Positions 35,371 through 43,701 of a stretch of 64,000 nt of DNA are shown here, piece after piece. Position 1 is the stretch's first letter. The number at the start of each line of letters is the position of its first letter. The stretch lies in contig NZ_BSVC01000011.1 of assembly GCF_030269905.1 (NCBI RefSeq), positions 62,001-126,000 on the forward strand, in the 5' to 3' direction. Below the pieces are notes generated by a model that was not told the DNA's origin, ran no database searches, and saw only the letters and a program-made list of their open reading frames with translations. The position numbers were made by a program, and so were the translations under genes. This stretch comes from Pelosinus sp. IPA-1 (GTDB lineage Bacteria > Bacillota > Negativicutes > DSM-13327).

Positions 35371-35400
35371 AAAAAAGAGTAGGCGCTAGCGCCTACTCTT
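35371..35400 (-). terminator. terminator overlapping the end of the biotin carboxylase gene
   Basis: AAGAGTAGGCGC and its mirror form a perfect palindrome (35375-35400) that includes the last codons and the stop. On the minus strand it is followed by six T (35371-35376 as A on plus). Confidence 0.88.
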
Positions 35401-36775
35401 GGGAATAAAATTTTCTATTTTCGTTTTCTATTTCGCATTCTTCTTCTTTACGAGGAGTCATGCGTTTATAAATAAATTGAGTGTCGATATTACCACTACA
35501 GAAATGAGGGTTATTCAAGACTTCTTGCTGAAAGCTAATATTTGTTTTTATGCCAGAAATACGGAATTCAGCTAAGGCTCTGCGCATAATTTTAATGGCA
35601 TCCCCTCTAGTGCGACCATGGGCAATGACTTTGGCAATCATAGAGTCATAATGAGGTTGTACCGTCATGCTAGCACATACGCCACTATCGACACGAACTC
35701 TTGGACCGCCTGCTTCGTGGTAAAAATCAATATAACCAGGAGAAGGGGCAAAACACATATCGGGATCTTCTGCATTAATTCGGCATTCGATAGCGTGACC
35801 GCTAAAAATGATATCTTCTTGCTTTTTGTTAAGAGGTTCACCAGCAGCTATACGAATTTGTCGACGTACCAAATCAATACCGGTGACCATTTCCGTAACG
35901 GCATGTTCTACTTGAATCCGAGGGTTAATTTCCATAAAGTAGAACTTACCTGTTTTTACATCCAATAAAAATTCAACAGTACCTAAATTGGTGTAAAAAA
36001 TGCTTTTTGCGGCACGAATCGCCATGGCTCCGACTTTTGTACGCATTTCTGGGGTTAAAGCACTAGAAGGAGATTCTTCAAGAACTTTTTGGTTGCGACG
36101 CTGCAGGGAACATTCCCGCTCACCAACATGAAGAATGTTTCCATAGGTATCCGCCATAATTTGCACTTCAATATGTCGTGCTTCGGAGATATAGGTTTCC
36201 AAATAAAAAGAGCTATATGTCACATCTACTTTATTTAAAGCACTAACTAACTCATCCTGGTTATTGGCGACAAACATAGATTTACCGCCACCACCTGACA
36301 CAGGTTTCAAAATAACAGGATAGCCTATTTCTGTGGCAAGTTTATAAGCATGTTCATTGCTAGTAATCGGTTCACTGCCTATTGTCATTGGCAGACCAGC
36401 AGCCTTCATGGCTTCTCGGGCTGCATCTTTGTTTCCTACTTGGCGGATGATTTCAGCACTAGGGCCAACAAACACCAAACCAGCATTGGTAACCTTTTCA
36501 GCAAAATCAGCATTTTCCGATAAAAATCCGTATCCCGGGTGAATGGCTTCTGCCTTTGATGCTTTGGCAGCCATAATAATCGCATCCATGTTTAGATAGC
36601 TTTTCATTGCATCTGCAGGCCCGATATTGTATGCGTGGTCAGCCAATTGTACATGGAGAGCATCGGCATCAACATCTGAATATACGGCGACTGTTTCAAT
36701 ATCTAGTTCCTGGCAGGCTCGAATAATTCTAACTGCAATTTCACCACGATTGGCGATAAGTAGTCTCTTGAACAT
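35393..36775 (-). CDS. accC: biotin carboxylase subunit (AccC/PycA type)
   Basis: A 460-residue ATP-grasp enzyme that carboxylates biotin on a carrier protein. MFKRLLIANRGEIAVRI starts the biotin-carboxylase N-domain; then GYGFLSENADFA, the glycine-rich KPVSGGGGKSM ATP loop (about 160-170), EVQIMAD, ERECSLQRRNQK, EINPRIQVEHAVTE with active-site residues, and the C-domain ending YKRM. GGGAGG precedes; ATG 36775 has better spacing and matches the family start better than ATG 36781. No accB, accA/D or carboxyltransferase gene is adjacent, so it could serve acetyl-CoA carboxylase or a two-subunit pyruvate carboxylase. It needs the biotin made by the operon at 47206. Confidence 0.9.
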   Translation of the reverse strand: MFKRLLIANRGEIAVRIIRACQELDIETVAVYSDVDADALHVQLADHAYNIGPADAMKSYLNMDAIIMAAKASKAEAIHPGYGFLSENADFAEKVTNAGLVFVGPSAEIIRQVGNKDAAREAMKAAGLPMTIGSEPITSNEHAYKLATEIGYPVILKPVSGGGGKSMFVANNQDELVSALNKVDVTYSSFYLETYISEARHIEVQIMADTYGNILHVGERECSLQRRNQKVLEESPSSALTPEMRTKVGAMAIRAAKSIFYTNLGTVEFLLDVKTGKFYFMEINPRIQVEHAVTEMVTGIDLVRRQIRIAAGEPLNKKQEDIIFSGHAIECRINAEDPDMCFAPSPGYIDFYHEAGGPRVRVDSGVCASMTVQPHYDSMIAKVIAHGRTRGDAIKIMRRALAEFRISGIKTNISFQQEVLNNPHFCSGNIDTQFIYKRMTPRKEEECEIENENRKFYSQE

Positions 36776-37034
36776 CAGCATTGACCTCCCATTTAAATAG
36801 CAAAGTTTAATGTGCTCTTAACACCAATGAAATTAATTATAGTATATAAAAATTAAGTCTACAATGAGTTTCATGCATGTATACATTGAACGTCTCATTA
36901 AAGTTCAGGTATATATTGGAATTGGGTCAGTTTAGATTTTTATTGTGAGCAGGTGCTAAAAGTATGTTACAATTATCTCATAGTTTTATGTTTTTGGCAA
37001 TGTGATTTTTTTCTCAAAAGGAGTTTTGTAAAAA

Positions 37035-38834
37035 ATGAATGATGAATTATTAGAAAAAGTAAACCACTTGCCAGATAAACCAGGTGTTTATTTAATGAAG
37101 GATGCCCAAGATCACATTATTTATGTTGGCAAAGCGGTAGTACTAAAAAATCGTGTTCGTTCCTATTTTCAATCTAGTCGCAATCACTCTCCAAAAGTGC
37201 AGGCCATGGTTTCACGGATTGCCGATTTAGAATATATTGTTACAGCTTCGGAAATTGAAGCCTTAATTCTTGAATGTAATTTAATAAAAAAACATCGGCC
37301 AAAATACAATATTAGTTTGCGAGATGACAAAACCTATCCTTATATTAAGGTAACGACAAATGAAGATTTTCCTCGTTTGTATGCTACCCGCAGGGTACAA
37401 AAAGATGGTGCTCGTTATTTTGGTCCTTTTACTAGTGCAGGGGCTGTCCATGAAAGTATTAAACTAATGAGAAAATTATTTCCTCTGCGTAGTTGTCGTA
37501 ATTTAGATGCCAGACGCCCTTGTTTGGAATATCATATAAAACGATGTCTTGCGCCTTGCGCTGGGTTTGTAGATAGGGAAACTTATAACGGCATGATCAA
37601 AGAAGTTTGCTTACTGCTCGAAGGTCGTAGTGATGCTGTAGTACAGAGTCTAAAAAAACGGATGGAATTAGCAGCAGAAGAACTGCAATTTGAACAAGCT
37701 GCAAAACTCAGGGATCAATTAGCAGCTGTAGAAAAAGTCAGAGAAAAACAAAACATTGTTACCGGCGCAGGGGATCAAGATGCTATTGGTCTGGCTCGTT
37801 CTGCGTTAGGAACTTGTGTGCAAGTTTATTTTATACGCAGTGGCAAAATGGTGGGGCGGGATCATTTCTTACTGGCAGGTAGTGATCAGGAAGAGGATGA
37901 TGTAGTATTAGCTGCTTTTATTAAGCAATATTACAGCCAGTCTACCTTTATCCCCAAGGAATTATTGCTGCCTATGGATGTTCCCGAGCAGGCGTTGCTA
38001 TCGGATTGGTTAAGCCAATTAAAAGGCAGTCGTGTAACTGTAGAAATCCCAAAAAGAGGCACGAAAAAAGATATTGTCACTATGGCTGATGGAAATGCTG
38101 CGATTGTCCTTAGTGAACAAGAAGGAAAAATCAAAGCCCATTCAGAACAAACAGAAGGAGCTATGGCGGATCTTGGACGATATTTAGGACTACAGGCACC
38201 TCCGATACGTATGGAATGCTTTGATATTTCTCATATTCAAGGGTCTGAAACCGTTGCCTCTATGGTGGTTTTTGAAAATGGCATGCCAAAGAAAGAAGCT
38301 TATCGTCGTTATAAGCTACGCACAGTAGAAGGTAAACCAGATGATTTTAAATCTATGCAGGAGGTAGTTAGTAGGCGTTATGGCGCAACCAATCAACCAA
38401 TACCTGATTTAATCATTATTGATGGTGGCAAGGGACAGTTGAGTGCGGCTCTTACCATAATTCGCGGATCTGGTTTGCTAGATGTTCCTGTAATTGGTTT
38501 AGCAAAAGAATTTGAATATATTTTTTGTGAAGGTCAGAGTGATCCTTTGATTTTACCTCGTCACTCACAGGCGCTCTATCTGATGCAGCGCATACGGGAT
38601 GAGGCCCATCGATTTGCTGTAACCTATCATCGTACGTTGCGCTCCAAGCGGAATATGGTGTCAGTTCTTGATCATGTACCAGGAATTGGCGCCAAACGTC
38701 GTAAAGCTCTCTGGGATCATTTTGGCAGCCTGCCAAAAATAAAAGGGGCTACGGTAGAAGAATTGGCTGCCGCACCATCAATGACTTTCCCCGCGGCGCA
38801 AGCCGTATATGATTTTTTTAGGCAGCAACGGTGA
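37035..38834 (+). CDS. uvrC: excinuclease ABC subunit C
   Basis: A 599-residue dual-incision nuclease. N-terminal GIY-YIG domain (about 12-92: KPGVYLMKDAQDHIIYVGKA), a cysteine cluster around CLEYHIKRCLAPCAGF, a UVR helix pair (about 200-235, LQFEQAAKLRDQL) that binds UvrB, the RNase H-like endonuclease half with MECFDISHIQG and IIDGGKGQL, and a C-terminal helix-hairpin-helix (VPGIGAKRRKALWDHFGS). AAAAGGAG is ten to twelve bases before ATG 37035. Separate transcription unit from uvrBA. No LexA-like box as good as that of uvrB was seen. Confidence 0.97.
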   Translation: MNDELLEKVNHLPDKPGVYLMKDAQDHIIYVGKAVVLKNRVRSYFQSSRNHSPKVQAMVSRIADLEYIVTASEIEALILECNLIKKHRPKYNISLRDDKTYPYIKVTTNEDFPRLYATRRVQKDGARYFGPFTSAGAVHESIKLMRKLFPLRSCRNLDARRPCLEYHIKRCLAPCAGFVDRETYNGMIKEVCLLLEGRSDAVVQSLKKRMELAAEELQFEQAAKLRDQLAAVEKVREKQNIVTGAGDQDAIGLARSALGTCVQVYFIRSGKMVGRDHFLLAGSDQEEDDVVLAAFIKQYYSQSTFIPKELLLPMDVPEQALLSDWLSQLKGSRVTVEIPKRGTKKDIVTMADGNAAIVLSEQEGKIKAHSEQTEGAMADLGRYLGLQAPPIRMECFDISHIQGSETVASMVVFENGMPKKEAYRRYKLRTVEGKPDDFKSMQEVVSRRYGATNQPIPDLIIIDGGKGQLSAALTIIRGSGLLDVPVIGLAKEFEYIFCEGQSDPLILPRHSQALYLMQRIRDEAHRFAVTYHRTLRSKRNMVSVLDHVPGIGAKRRKALWDHFGSLPKIKGATVEELAAAPSMTFPAAQAVYDFFRQQR

Positions 38835-38918
38835 TAACTGGAAAAATAATTGCTTTCTATTTTCGCTAAAATTGGATAAAATAATAAGTAGTATCGATTC
38901 TAAGGAGGATTAAGTAAT

Positions 38919-39473
38919 ATGAATAAAACAATATGGATTGTACTTGCCCTAGTTGCAGTACTAGTGGTAGGAGCATTTTCAGGTTATAACAGTCTTGTAG
39001 GTATGAATGAAGCAGTGAATGGTAAATGGAGTCAGGTAGAAAATCAATTGCAGCGTCGTGCTGATTTAATACCAAATTTAACAGCCACCGTATCTGGTTA
39101 TGCAAAACATGAACAAGCTGCGATTCAAGCAGTTGCTGATGCAAGAGCCAAGCTGGCAGGAGGGCAAGGACCTGCCGCCAAAGCAGAAGCTAACAATGAA
39201 TTGGGTGGCGCTTTATCTAGATTACTGGTTATTGCAGAAAACTATCCTAACTTAAAGGCAGATCAGAACTTTAGGCAACTTTCAGATGAACTGGCTGGAA
39301 CAGAGAATCGTATAGCAGTGGCCCGTAAAGACTATAACGATTCAGTTCAGATGTATAATACTAAAATTCGGACCTTCCCTTCTAGTATTTATGCAGGTAT
39401 GTTAGGTTTTGGTCCCAAAGAATATTTCAAAGCGGCTGAAGGAGCTCAGCAAGTACCACAAGTTAAGTTTTAG
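38919..39473 (+). CDS. lemA: LemA-family membrane protein
   Basis: A 184-residue protein. One N-terminal membrane helix (about 4-24), then the helical-bundle LemA domain: YNSLVGMNEAVNGKWSQVENQLQRRADLIPNL, ENYPNLKAD, LAGTENRIAVARKDYNDSVQMYN and a FPSSIYAGMLGFGPKEYFKA ending. LemA proteins face outward and often pair with TPM-domain proteins, as with the gene at 39925. AAGGAGG precedes the ATG. A remnant of a second copy of its last 22 codons lies at 39649. Precise role unknown; envelope protein quality control or polymer assembly is suggested for the family. Confidence 0.93.
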   Translation: MNKTIWIVLALVAVLVVGAFSGYNSLVGMNEAVNGKWSQVENQLQRRADLIPNLTATVSGYAKHEQAAIQAVADARAKLAGGQGPAAKAEANNELGGALSRLLVIAENYPNLKADQNFRQLSDELAGTENRIAVARKDYNDSVQMYNTKIRTFPSSIYAGMLGFGPKEYFKAAEGAQQVPQVKF

Positions 39474-39483
39474 GGAGAATTGA

Positions 39484-39644
39484 ACATAGAGGACACAGAG
39501 AAACACAGAGGGAAAGATTATAAATAGTTTAATAAATCGCCTCAGTGTCCTCTGCGCCTCTGCGGCTAATTTTCCCCTTTGTGTACTTCGTATCCGCGAT
39601 AGCGGCTTTGCGTCTTCGTGTTTAAACGTTATTTAAGAAGATCA
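39484..39644. repeat. palindromic repeat, copy 13, unit 1 of a 244-bp tandem duplication
   Basis: ACATAGAGGACACAGAG left arm, CTCTGCGCCTCTGCGGC right arm (ends ~39567), then the second-arm tail carrying the nested mini-hairpin CCGC/GCGG at 39592-39607 and ending GTTTAAACGTTATTTAAGAAG. The whole block plus the lemA tail recurs 244 bases downstream. Confidence 0.85.
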
Positions 39645-39648
39645 GTTA

Positions 39649-39717
39649 GGCTTTGGCCCAAAGGAATATTTCAAAGAGGCGGAAGGTGCTCAACAAGTGC
39701 CACAAGTTAAGTTTTAG
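39649..39717 (+). pseudogene. 3' remnant of a second lemA gene
   Basis: It encodes GFGPKEYFKEAEGAQQVPQVKF and a TAG stop, the same last 22 residues as LemA (39405-39473) with a single change, Ala to Glu. Nine bases differ and eight of them are silent, which is the pattern of a functional paralogue that diverged under selection rather than of a recent non-coding copy. There is no start codon or upstream coding sequence; the repeat block precedes it directly. Best read as the surviving tail of a deleted lemA paralogue. Confidence 0.8.
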
Positions 39718-39725
39718 GGAGAAAT

Positions 39726-39891
39726 AAACACAGAGGACATAGAGTACCACAGAGAAAAAATTGTAATTAGGGATTCTTAAAGCCCCTCAGTGTTCTCTGC
39801 GCCTCTGCGGTTAATAATATTCTCCTTTGTGTTCTTTGTGTCCGCGATAGCGGCTTTGCCTCTTCGCGTTTAAACGTTATTTAAGAAGATC
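39726..39891. repeat. palindromic repeat, copy 14, unit 2 of the 244-bp tandem duplication
   Basis: AACACAGAGGACATAGAG left arm, CTCTGCGCCTCTGCGGTTAA right arm (ends ~39815), then the tail with nested CCGC/GCGG hairpin (39841-39853) and GTTTAAACGTTATTTAAGAAG. Fills the gap before the TPM gene. Confidence 0.85.
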
Positions 39892-39924
39892 GTTTAGTAT
39901 TACTCGTATAAGAGAGGGAAGACT

Positions 39925-40689
39925 ATGAAAAAGAGGCTAGCCTGGATTATATGTGTGGCATATCTGTTGATGGCTGCAGTGGCCTGGGCCCAGCCGCAAA
40001 TACCACCAGTACCAACATCTAGTATTTATATTCAGGATTATGCTGGTGTAGTAAGTGCTGATACGAAAGCTCGTATCAATAACTTAGGGAGTCAACTAGC
40101 GGCTAAAACAAAAGCCCAGATTGTTGTAGTCACGACAAAAAACCTAGATGGTGCTGCTCTGGAGGATTATTCCTTAGAGCTTCTTCGGAAATGGGGGATT
40201 GGTGACAAAACATTAAATAATGGAGTACTTATCTTAGTCGTCGTGGATGACAAACGATCTCGTATTGAGGTAGGTTATGGTCTAGAAGGCGCACTGCCTG
40301 ATGCGAAGACAGGGCGTATTCAAGATGATTATATGATTCCATACTTTCAAAATGGAGATTATGATAAAGGAATTTTAAATGGTTACCTTACTGTTGCGAC
40401 GGAAGTAGCTAAAGAATATAAACTAGAGCTAAAGACTGAGGCAAAACCAGTGCAACGCACGCAAGCTGCTAATCAAGGTTCAGGTTGGGATACCCTTCCC
40501 TGGTGGCTGAAAGTCGTGATTGCTGCTGGTGTTCTTCTTCTATTTATGATAGATTGGATATTTTTTGGTGGCACCATAACTTACTTACTGTTATCCATCG
40601 TGCTTAGGCGTGGTGGCGGCGGTGGTGGTGGCGGTGGTGGATTTGGCGGCGGCTCAGGCGGCGGTGGCGGCTCCAGTCGAAAATGGTAA
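39925..40689 (+). CDS. TPM-domain (YgcG-like) secreted or membrane protein
   Basis: A 254-residue protein. Signal peptide ending AWA-Q (about residue 22). TPM domain (about 35-170) with IYIQDYAGVVSADTKARINNLGSQL, IVVVTTKNLDG, LLRKWGIGDKTLNNGVLILVV and VGYGLEGALPDAKTGRI. Then a hydrophobic helix (about 193-228) and a terminal glycine-serine tail (RRGGGGGGG...). This is the YgcG/DUF4 architecture usually encoded next to lemA, as here. AGAGAGGG precedes the ATG. Function unknown; the TPM fold has been linked to membrane protein repair and phosphatase activity in plants. Confidence 0.9.
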   Translation: MKKRLAWIICVAYLLMAAVAWAQPQIPPVPTSSIYIQDYAGVVSADTKARINNLGSQLAAKTKAQIVVVTTKNLDGAALEDYSLELLRKWGIGDKTLNNGVLILVVVDDKRSRIEVGYGLEGALPDAKTGRIQDDYMIPYFQNGDYDKGILNGYLTVATEVAKEYKLELKTEAKPVQRTQAANQGSGWDTLPWWLKVVIAAGVLLLFMIDWIFFGGTITYLLLSIVLRRGGGGGGGGGGFGGGSGGGGGSSRKW

Positions 40690-40787
40690 GGTTTTTAGTT
40701 GATAGTGGATATCATTTGCTAATTTATATAAATATGGTAAAATGGTAAGAGACAAAATTAGTAGAAAATAATGGAGGGATTTTAGAA

Positions 40788-40949
40788 ATGGAAAAATGGG
40801 TATGTGTAGTATGTGGTTATGTTTATAATCCAGAAGAGGGAGATCCAGATAGTGGTATTGCTCCTGGTACTAAATTCGAAGATATTCCTGAAGATTGGGT
40901 CTGTCCATTATGTGGAGTAGGCAAAGACCAATTCGAAAAACAAGCATAA
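40788..40949 (+). CDS. rubredoxin
   Basis: A 53-residue iron protein. The two knuckles CVVCGY (6-11) and CPLCGV (39-44) bind one iron through four cysteines. [16 protein letters not shown] and [10 protein letters not shown] are canonical rubredoxin sequence. It acts as a cytosolic one-electron carrier, in anaerobes often for peroxide or superoxide detoxification. GGAGGG lies ten bases before ATG 40788. Monocistronic with a strong terminator. The neighbouring ferritin-like gene (minus strand) could be functionally related, but that is only a suggestion. Confidence 0.96.
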   Translation: MEKWVCVVCGYVYNPEEGDPDSGIAPGTKFEDIPEDWVCPLCGVGKDQFEKQA

Positions 40950-40952
40950 TAA

Positions 40953-40988
40953 AAAAACCTTCCAGGTACACTGGAAGGTTTTTATTTT
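40953..40988 (+). terminator. intrinsic terminator of rubredoxin
   Basis: AACCTTCCAG and CTGGAAGGTT form a perfect 10-bp stem with a five-base loop, flanked by A and T runs. Confidence 0.92.
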
Positions 40989-41056
40989 TACGGAATCAGA
41001 AAGTATAACACTTCCTTCCAAGTAAGAACGACTAAGGCTTCTGCCTGCGCCCGAGG

Positions 41057-41079
41057 ACTTGGCCTAAGCCAAGTTTTTT
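41057..41079 (+). terminator. second plus-strand hairpin with T-run, no obvious gene before it
   Basis: ACTTGGC and GCCAAGT around CTAA, followed by TTTTTT. It ends at the stop of the minus-strand gene. The 65 bases before it contain AGGC/GCCT and could be a short transcript; no promoter was found. Confidence 0.5.
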
Positions 41080-41080
41080 C

Positions 41081-41620
41081 TTAATGCTGAATTTTTGCAA
41101 GTCGTGGGAGCCAACCACGGTTTAACATAAGTTGCAGTAAACGATAATCCCAGTCTAAGCCGGCATCTAACATTTCTCGATACATTAAAGCTACTTCTAC
41201 TTGGTAGGATTGATGCAATGCTGCTAGCAATGCCATTTGTGCCGCCTTACCCATGGTGCCGACTGCAATGGCAACTTCACTATCAGTTAGATGGGCATCT
41301 GGAGGAATGTTTAAAGGTGTTTTGTGTAGTGTACGACGGTTAAAAGATAAGGAAGGAATGCTACCACCGCTATTTTGCAACATCTCTTCAGAATGCTCAA
41401 TCAGGGTTTTGTTGTGTCTTTCAAGGGCTTCCTTGATTAGGCCTTTTAATTCTTTATCTTCGGCGTGGTTATAAAGGATTTCTAGCGCAGCAACGTTATA
41501 GCGACCTTGGGCAATGACCCCATATAAACTAGCTGCCTCTAAATAGTTAAGGGGTTCTTTGTCAAAAAACATGTTGAATATGCCACGGGTTTCTGAGCTT
41601 ACTTTTTCAAGAATCGTCAT
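41081..41620 (-). CDS. ferritin-like helical protein (possibly DUF3231)
   Basis: A 179-residue protein predicted to be almost all helix. It contains LNYLEAASLYGVIAQGRYNVAALEILYNHAEDKELKGLIKEALERH, which has the E..H spacing of ferritin-like four-helix bundles, then a loop with NIPPDAHLTDSEVA and a second helical pair with MALLAALHQSYQVEVALMYREML. The LTDSE segment recalls DUF3231 proteins of Bacillus (often spore- or coat-associated), but I am not certain. GGGAGG lies about ten bases before the ATG at 41620. Single gene on the minus strand. Confidence 0.6.
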   Translation of the reverse strand: MTILEKVSSETRGIFNMFFDKEPLNYLEAASLYGVIAQGRYNVAALEILYNHAEDKELKGLIKEALERHNKTLIEHSEEMLQNSGGSIPSLSFNRRTLHKTPLNIPPDAHLTDSEVAIAVGTMGKAAQMALLAALHQSYQVEVALMYREMLDAGLDWDYRLLQLMLNRGWLPRLAKIQH

Positions 41621-41752
41621 ATAATATAACCTCCCTACTACAAAATGTTAAGCTGATGTAATCAAAAATAGTATGTGCATGAATAAAGTTGTTCATACAT
41701 TTTTATAAAGGGATTTTAATAAATATTGGAATTCAAAAAATTGCAATAATCC

Positions 41753-41781
41753 TTTACTTTCACAGTAAAAAAATGTATACT
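41753..41781 (+). promoter_or_regulatory. promoter of the second zinc-ribbon gene
   Basis: TTTACT (41753-41758), 17-base spacer, TATACT (41776-41781). Predicted start near 41788 gives a leader of about 120 bases. Confidence 0.65.
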
Positions 41782-41790
41782 AATGATTGA

Positions 41791-41883
41791 GCCCATCTAA
41801 ATAGGTCTAGTGAGATTCCATTATATATCCTTCTCAAGTAGGTTTTTGGTAAGGACAGTAGTGAACCCTAAACCATTTTGGGC
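41791..41883 (+). promoter_or_regulatory. structured mRNA leader, possible three-way junction
   Basis: GCCCA (41791-41795) pairs with TGGGC (41879-41883) and encloses two hairpins: TGAGA/TCTCA, and GGTTTTTGG with CCTAAACC. The fold begins at the predicted transcription start and ends about 10 bases before the ribosome site GAGGGGG, the layout of a cis-regulatory leader. No known riboswitch signature was recognised. Confidence 0.45.
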
Positions 41884-41909
41884 CATAAAATTTGAGGGGG
41901 ACTATCACA

Positions 41910-42218
41910 ATGGTTCAAGACAAAAATTTAACATGCCGCGAATGTAACGCAGAATTCGTGTTCTCAGCTTCAGAACAAGAATTTTACAACGAAAAAGGTT
42001 TCACTAATGAGCCTGGCCGTTGCCCACAATGCCGTGCAGCTCGCAAACAAAGAAATAATGGCGGTAGCAGCTTTAACCGTGGTGGCGCTCGTCCACAACG
42101 CGAAATGCATGATGTAACTTGTGCAGCTTGCGGTGTAGAAACACAAGTGCCTTTCCGTCCAAGCAGCGATCGTCCTGTATATTGCCGCGATTGCTTCAGC
42201 AAAAATAGCGGTCGTTAA
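41910..42218 (+). CDS. small double zinc-ribbon protein, paralogue 2
   Basis: A 102-residue protein paralogous to 4071-4361: CREC (9-12), CPQC (38-41), CAAC and CRDC form two zinc ribbons. The linker (KQRNNGGSSFNRGGARPQ) is longer and arginine/glycine-rich, resembling RNA-binding RGG stretches. FVFSASEQEFYNEKGF matches the probable zinc-ribbon domain family. ATG 41910 has GAGGGGG about ten bases upstream. Own promoter, structured leader and strong terminator; codon use suggests high expression. Function unknown. Confidence 0.87.
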   Translation: MVQDKNLTCRECNAEFVFSASEQEFYNEKGFTNEPGRCPQCRAARKQRNNGGSSFNRGGARPQREMHDVTCAACGVETQVPFRPSSDRPVYCRDCFSKNSGR

Positions 42219-42233
42219 TACATATTAACGATG

Positions 42234-42267
42234 AACTCCTTCTACTATTGTAGAAGGAGTTTTTTTG
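42234..42267 (+). terminator. intrinsic terminator of zinc-ribbon paralogue 2
   Basis: AACTCCTTCTAC and GTAGAAGGAGTT form a 12-bp stem with a TATT loop and T7. Confidence 0.93.
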
Positions 42268-42278
42268 ATAAAGATATT

Positions 42279-42358
42279 AACCACAGAGGCGCAGAAAACA
42301 CAGAGCAAGAGATTGTGGTTAACGTAGTAGATATACACCTCTGCGTCCTCTGTGGTTC
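42279..42358. repeat. palindromic interspersed repeat, copy 15
   Basis: AACCACAGAGGCGCAGA left arm, CTCTGCGTCCTCTGTGGTTC right arm. The rest of the 336-base gap before mdh is AT-rich with no recognised content beyond the expected promoter. Confidence 0.85.
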
Positions 42359-42554
42359 GAAAAAAGGTCTATATTTTACTTAGTTACTTATTTCTTTCTT
42401 TATTTTCACATTATTGTTATTATTTTTTCGATAGTATGTATTTTTTTTCACTTAAGATCTATACAAACCTATGAGCTGGGAGTTATAATTACTAATAGGG
42501 TTAACATATACTAAGAATACAATATTGTACAAACTTTAGGAGGATGATGTCAGG

Positions 42555-43493
42555 ATGAAAATTACTGTCGTTGGTGCTGGTAATGTAGGCGCAACTTGCG
42601 CAAATGTAATTGCACAAAGAGAATTAGCAAGTGAATTGGTATTGCTCGATATCAAAGAAGGCGTATCAGAAGGTAAAGCTCTAGATATGATGCAAACTGC
42701 TACTTTGCTCGGATTTGATACTCGGGTTAGTGGTAGTACAAATGATTATAGCAAAACTGCTGGTTCTGATGTAGTTGTCATCACTTCCGGTATTCCTCGT
42801 AAACCTGGTATGACTCGTGAAGACTTGATAGGTACTAATGCAGGTATTGTTAAAGGTGTAGTTGATAGCATTTTGAAATATTCCCCAGATGCTATTTTTG
42901 TTATCATTAGTAATCCTATGGATACTATGACTTATCTTGCATTAAAAGCTAGTGGCCTGCCTAAAAATCGTATTATTGGTATGGGCGGTATTTTGGATAG
43001 CTCTCGCTTCAAATGTTATTTGAGCCAAGCTCTTGCTGTTCCTGCTACTGATATTCATGGTGTGGTTATTGGTGGTCATGGTGATACTACAATGATTCCA
43101 TTAACTCGTTTTGCTACATACATGGGTATTCCTGCTTCTGAATTGTTAGATGAAGCAACTTTGGAAAAAGTAGCGGCTGATACTATGGTTGGTGGTGCTA
43201 CCTTAACTGGTTTATTAGGAACTTCCGCTTGGTATGCTCCTGGTGCTGCTGGTGCTTTATTGGTAGAAGCAATTGTTCGCGATGAGAAAAAAGTATATCC
43301 TTGCTGCGTGGCATTGGATGGCGAATATGGTCAAAAAGATATCTGCCTAGGCGTTCCTGTTGTAATCGGCAAAAATGGTTGGGAAAAAGTTGTTGATTAT
43401 AAATTAAATGCAGTAGAACAAGAGAAATTCAATAAGAGCGCTGATGCAGTTCGTAAAATGAATGCAGTATTAGTAGATATGAAGCTAGTATAA
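42555..43493 (+). CDS. mdh: malate dehydrogenase (LDH-like, NAD-dependent)
   Basis: A 312-residue dehydrogenase interconverting malate and oxaloacetate. Rossmann motif VVGAGNVGATCA (5-16), LLDIKEG with the NAD-selecting Asp, the substrate loop IPRKPGMTREDL whose arginines specify a dicarboxylate (malate rather than lactate), the NPMDTMTYLA segment and the catalytic GGHGDTTMIPL (His about 175). AGGAGG precedes ATG 42555 at ten bases. Its transcript carries the structured element at 43494-43617 directly after the stop and ends at 43651-43695. Likely part of reductive C4 metabolism in a fermenting anaerobe. Confidence 0.95.
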   Translation: MKITVVGAGNVGATCANVIAQRELASELVLLDIKEGVSEGKALDMMQTATLLGFDTRVSGSTNDYSKTAGSDVVVITSGIPRKPGMTREDLIGTNAGIVKGVVDSILKYSPDAIFVIISNPMDTMTYLALKASGLPKNRIIGMGGILDSSRFKCYLSQALAVPATDIHGVVIGGHGDTTMIPLTRFATYMGIPASELLDEATLEKVAADTMVGGATLTGLLGTSAWYAPGAAGALLVEAIVRDEKKVYPCCVALDGEYGQKDICLGVPVVIGKNGWEKVVDYKLNAVEQEKFNKSADAVRKMNAVLVDMKLV

Positions 43494-43617
43494 AGAAGAC
43501 TTGATTCAGATGGAGTTAACTCCATCTGAATCTTAGCCCTTCTTATCCAGGGACTTAGCCGCTCTTAACTCCCGCTTATGAAGATGGGAGTCTTAGAGCG
43601 GTTTAGTCATCGGATAA
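43494..43617 (+). ncRNA. structured 3'-UTR element, copy 2 of 2
   Basis: It begins at the base after the mdh stop, as copy 1 does after the M23 peptidase stop; the shared start is AGAAGACTTGATT. Hairpin 1 is 43503-43532 (perfect 14-bp stem). Hairpin 2 is 43543-43617: TTATCC/GGATAA, GAC/GTC, TTA/TTA loop, GCCGCTC/GAGCGGT, TTA/CTTA loop, ACTCCC/GGGAGT and a larger apical loop than in copy 1. The mdh terminator lies 34 bases further on, so the element is inside the transcript. Confidence 0.68.
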
Positions 43618-43650
43618 ATTAGAAGCAAAACATATATTTAAATAAATAGG

Positions 43651-43695
43651 AAAATACCTAGTTGCTATAGAATATGGCACTAGGTATTTTTTTTA
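43651..43695 (+). terminator. intrinsic terminator of mdh
   Basis: AAAATACCTAG and CTAGGTATTTT around an 18-base loop, ending in eight T. Confidence 0.85.
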
Positions 43696-43701
43696 GTAAG
43701 G

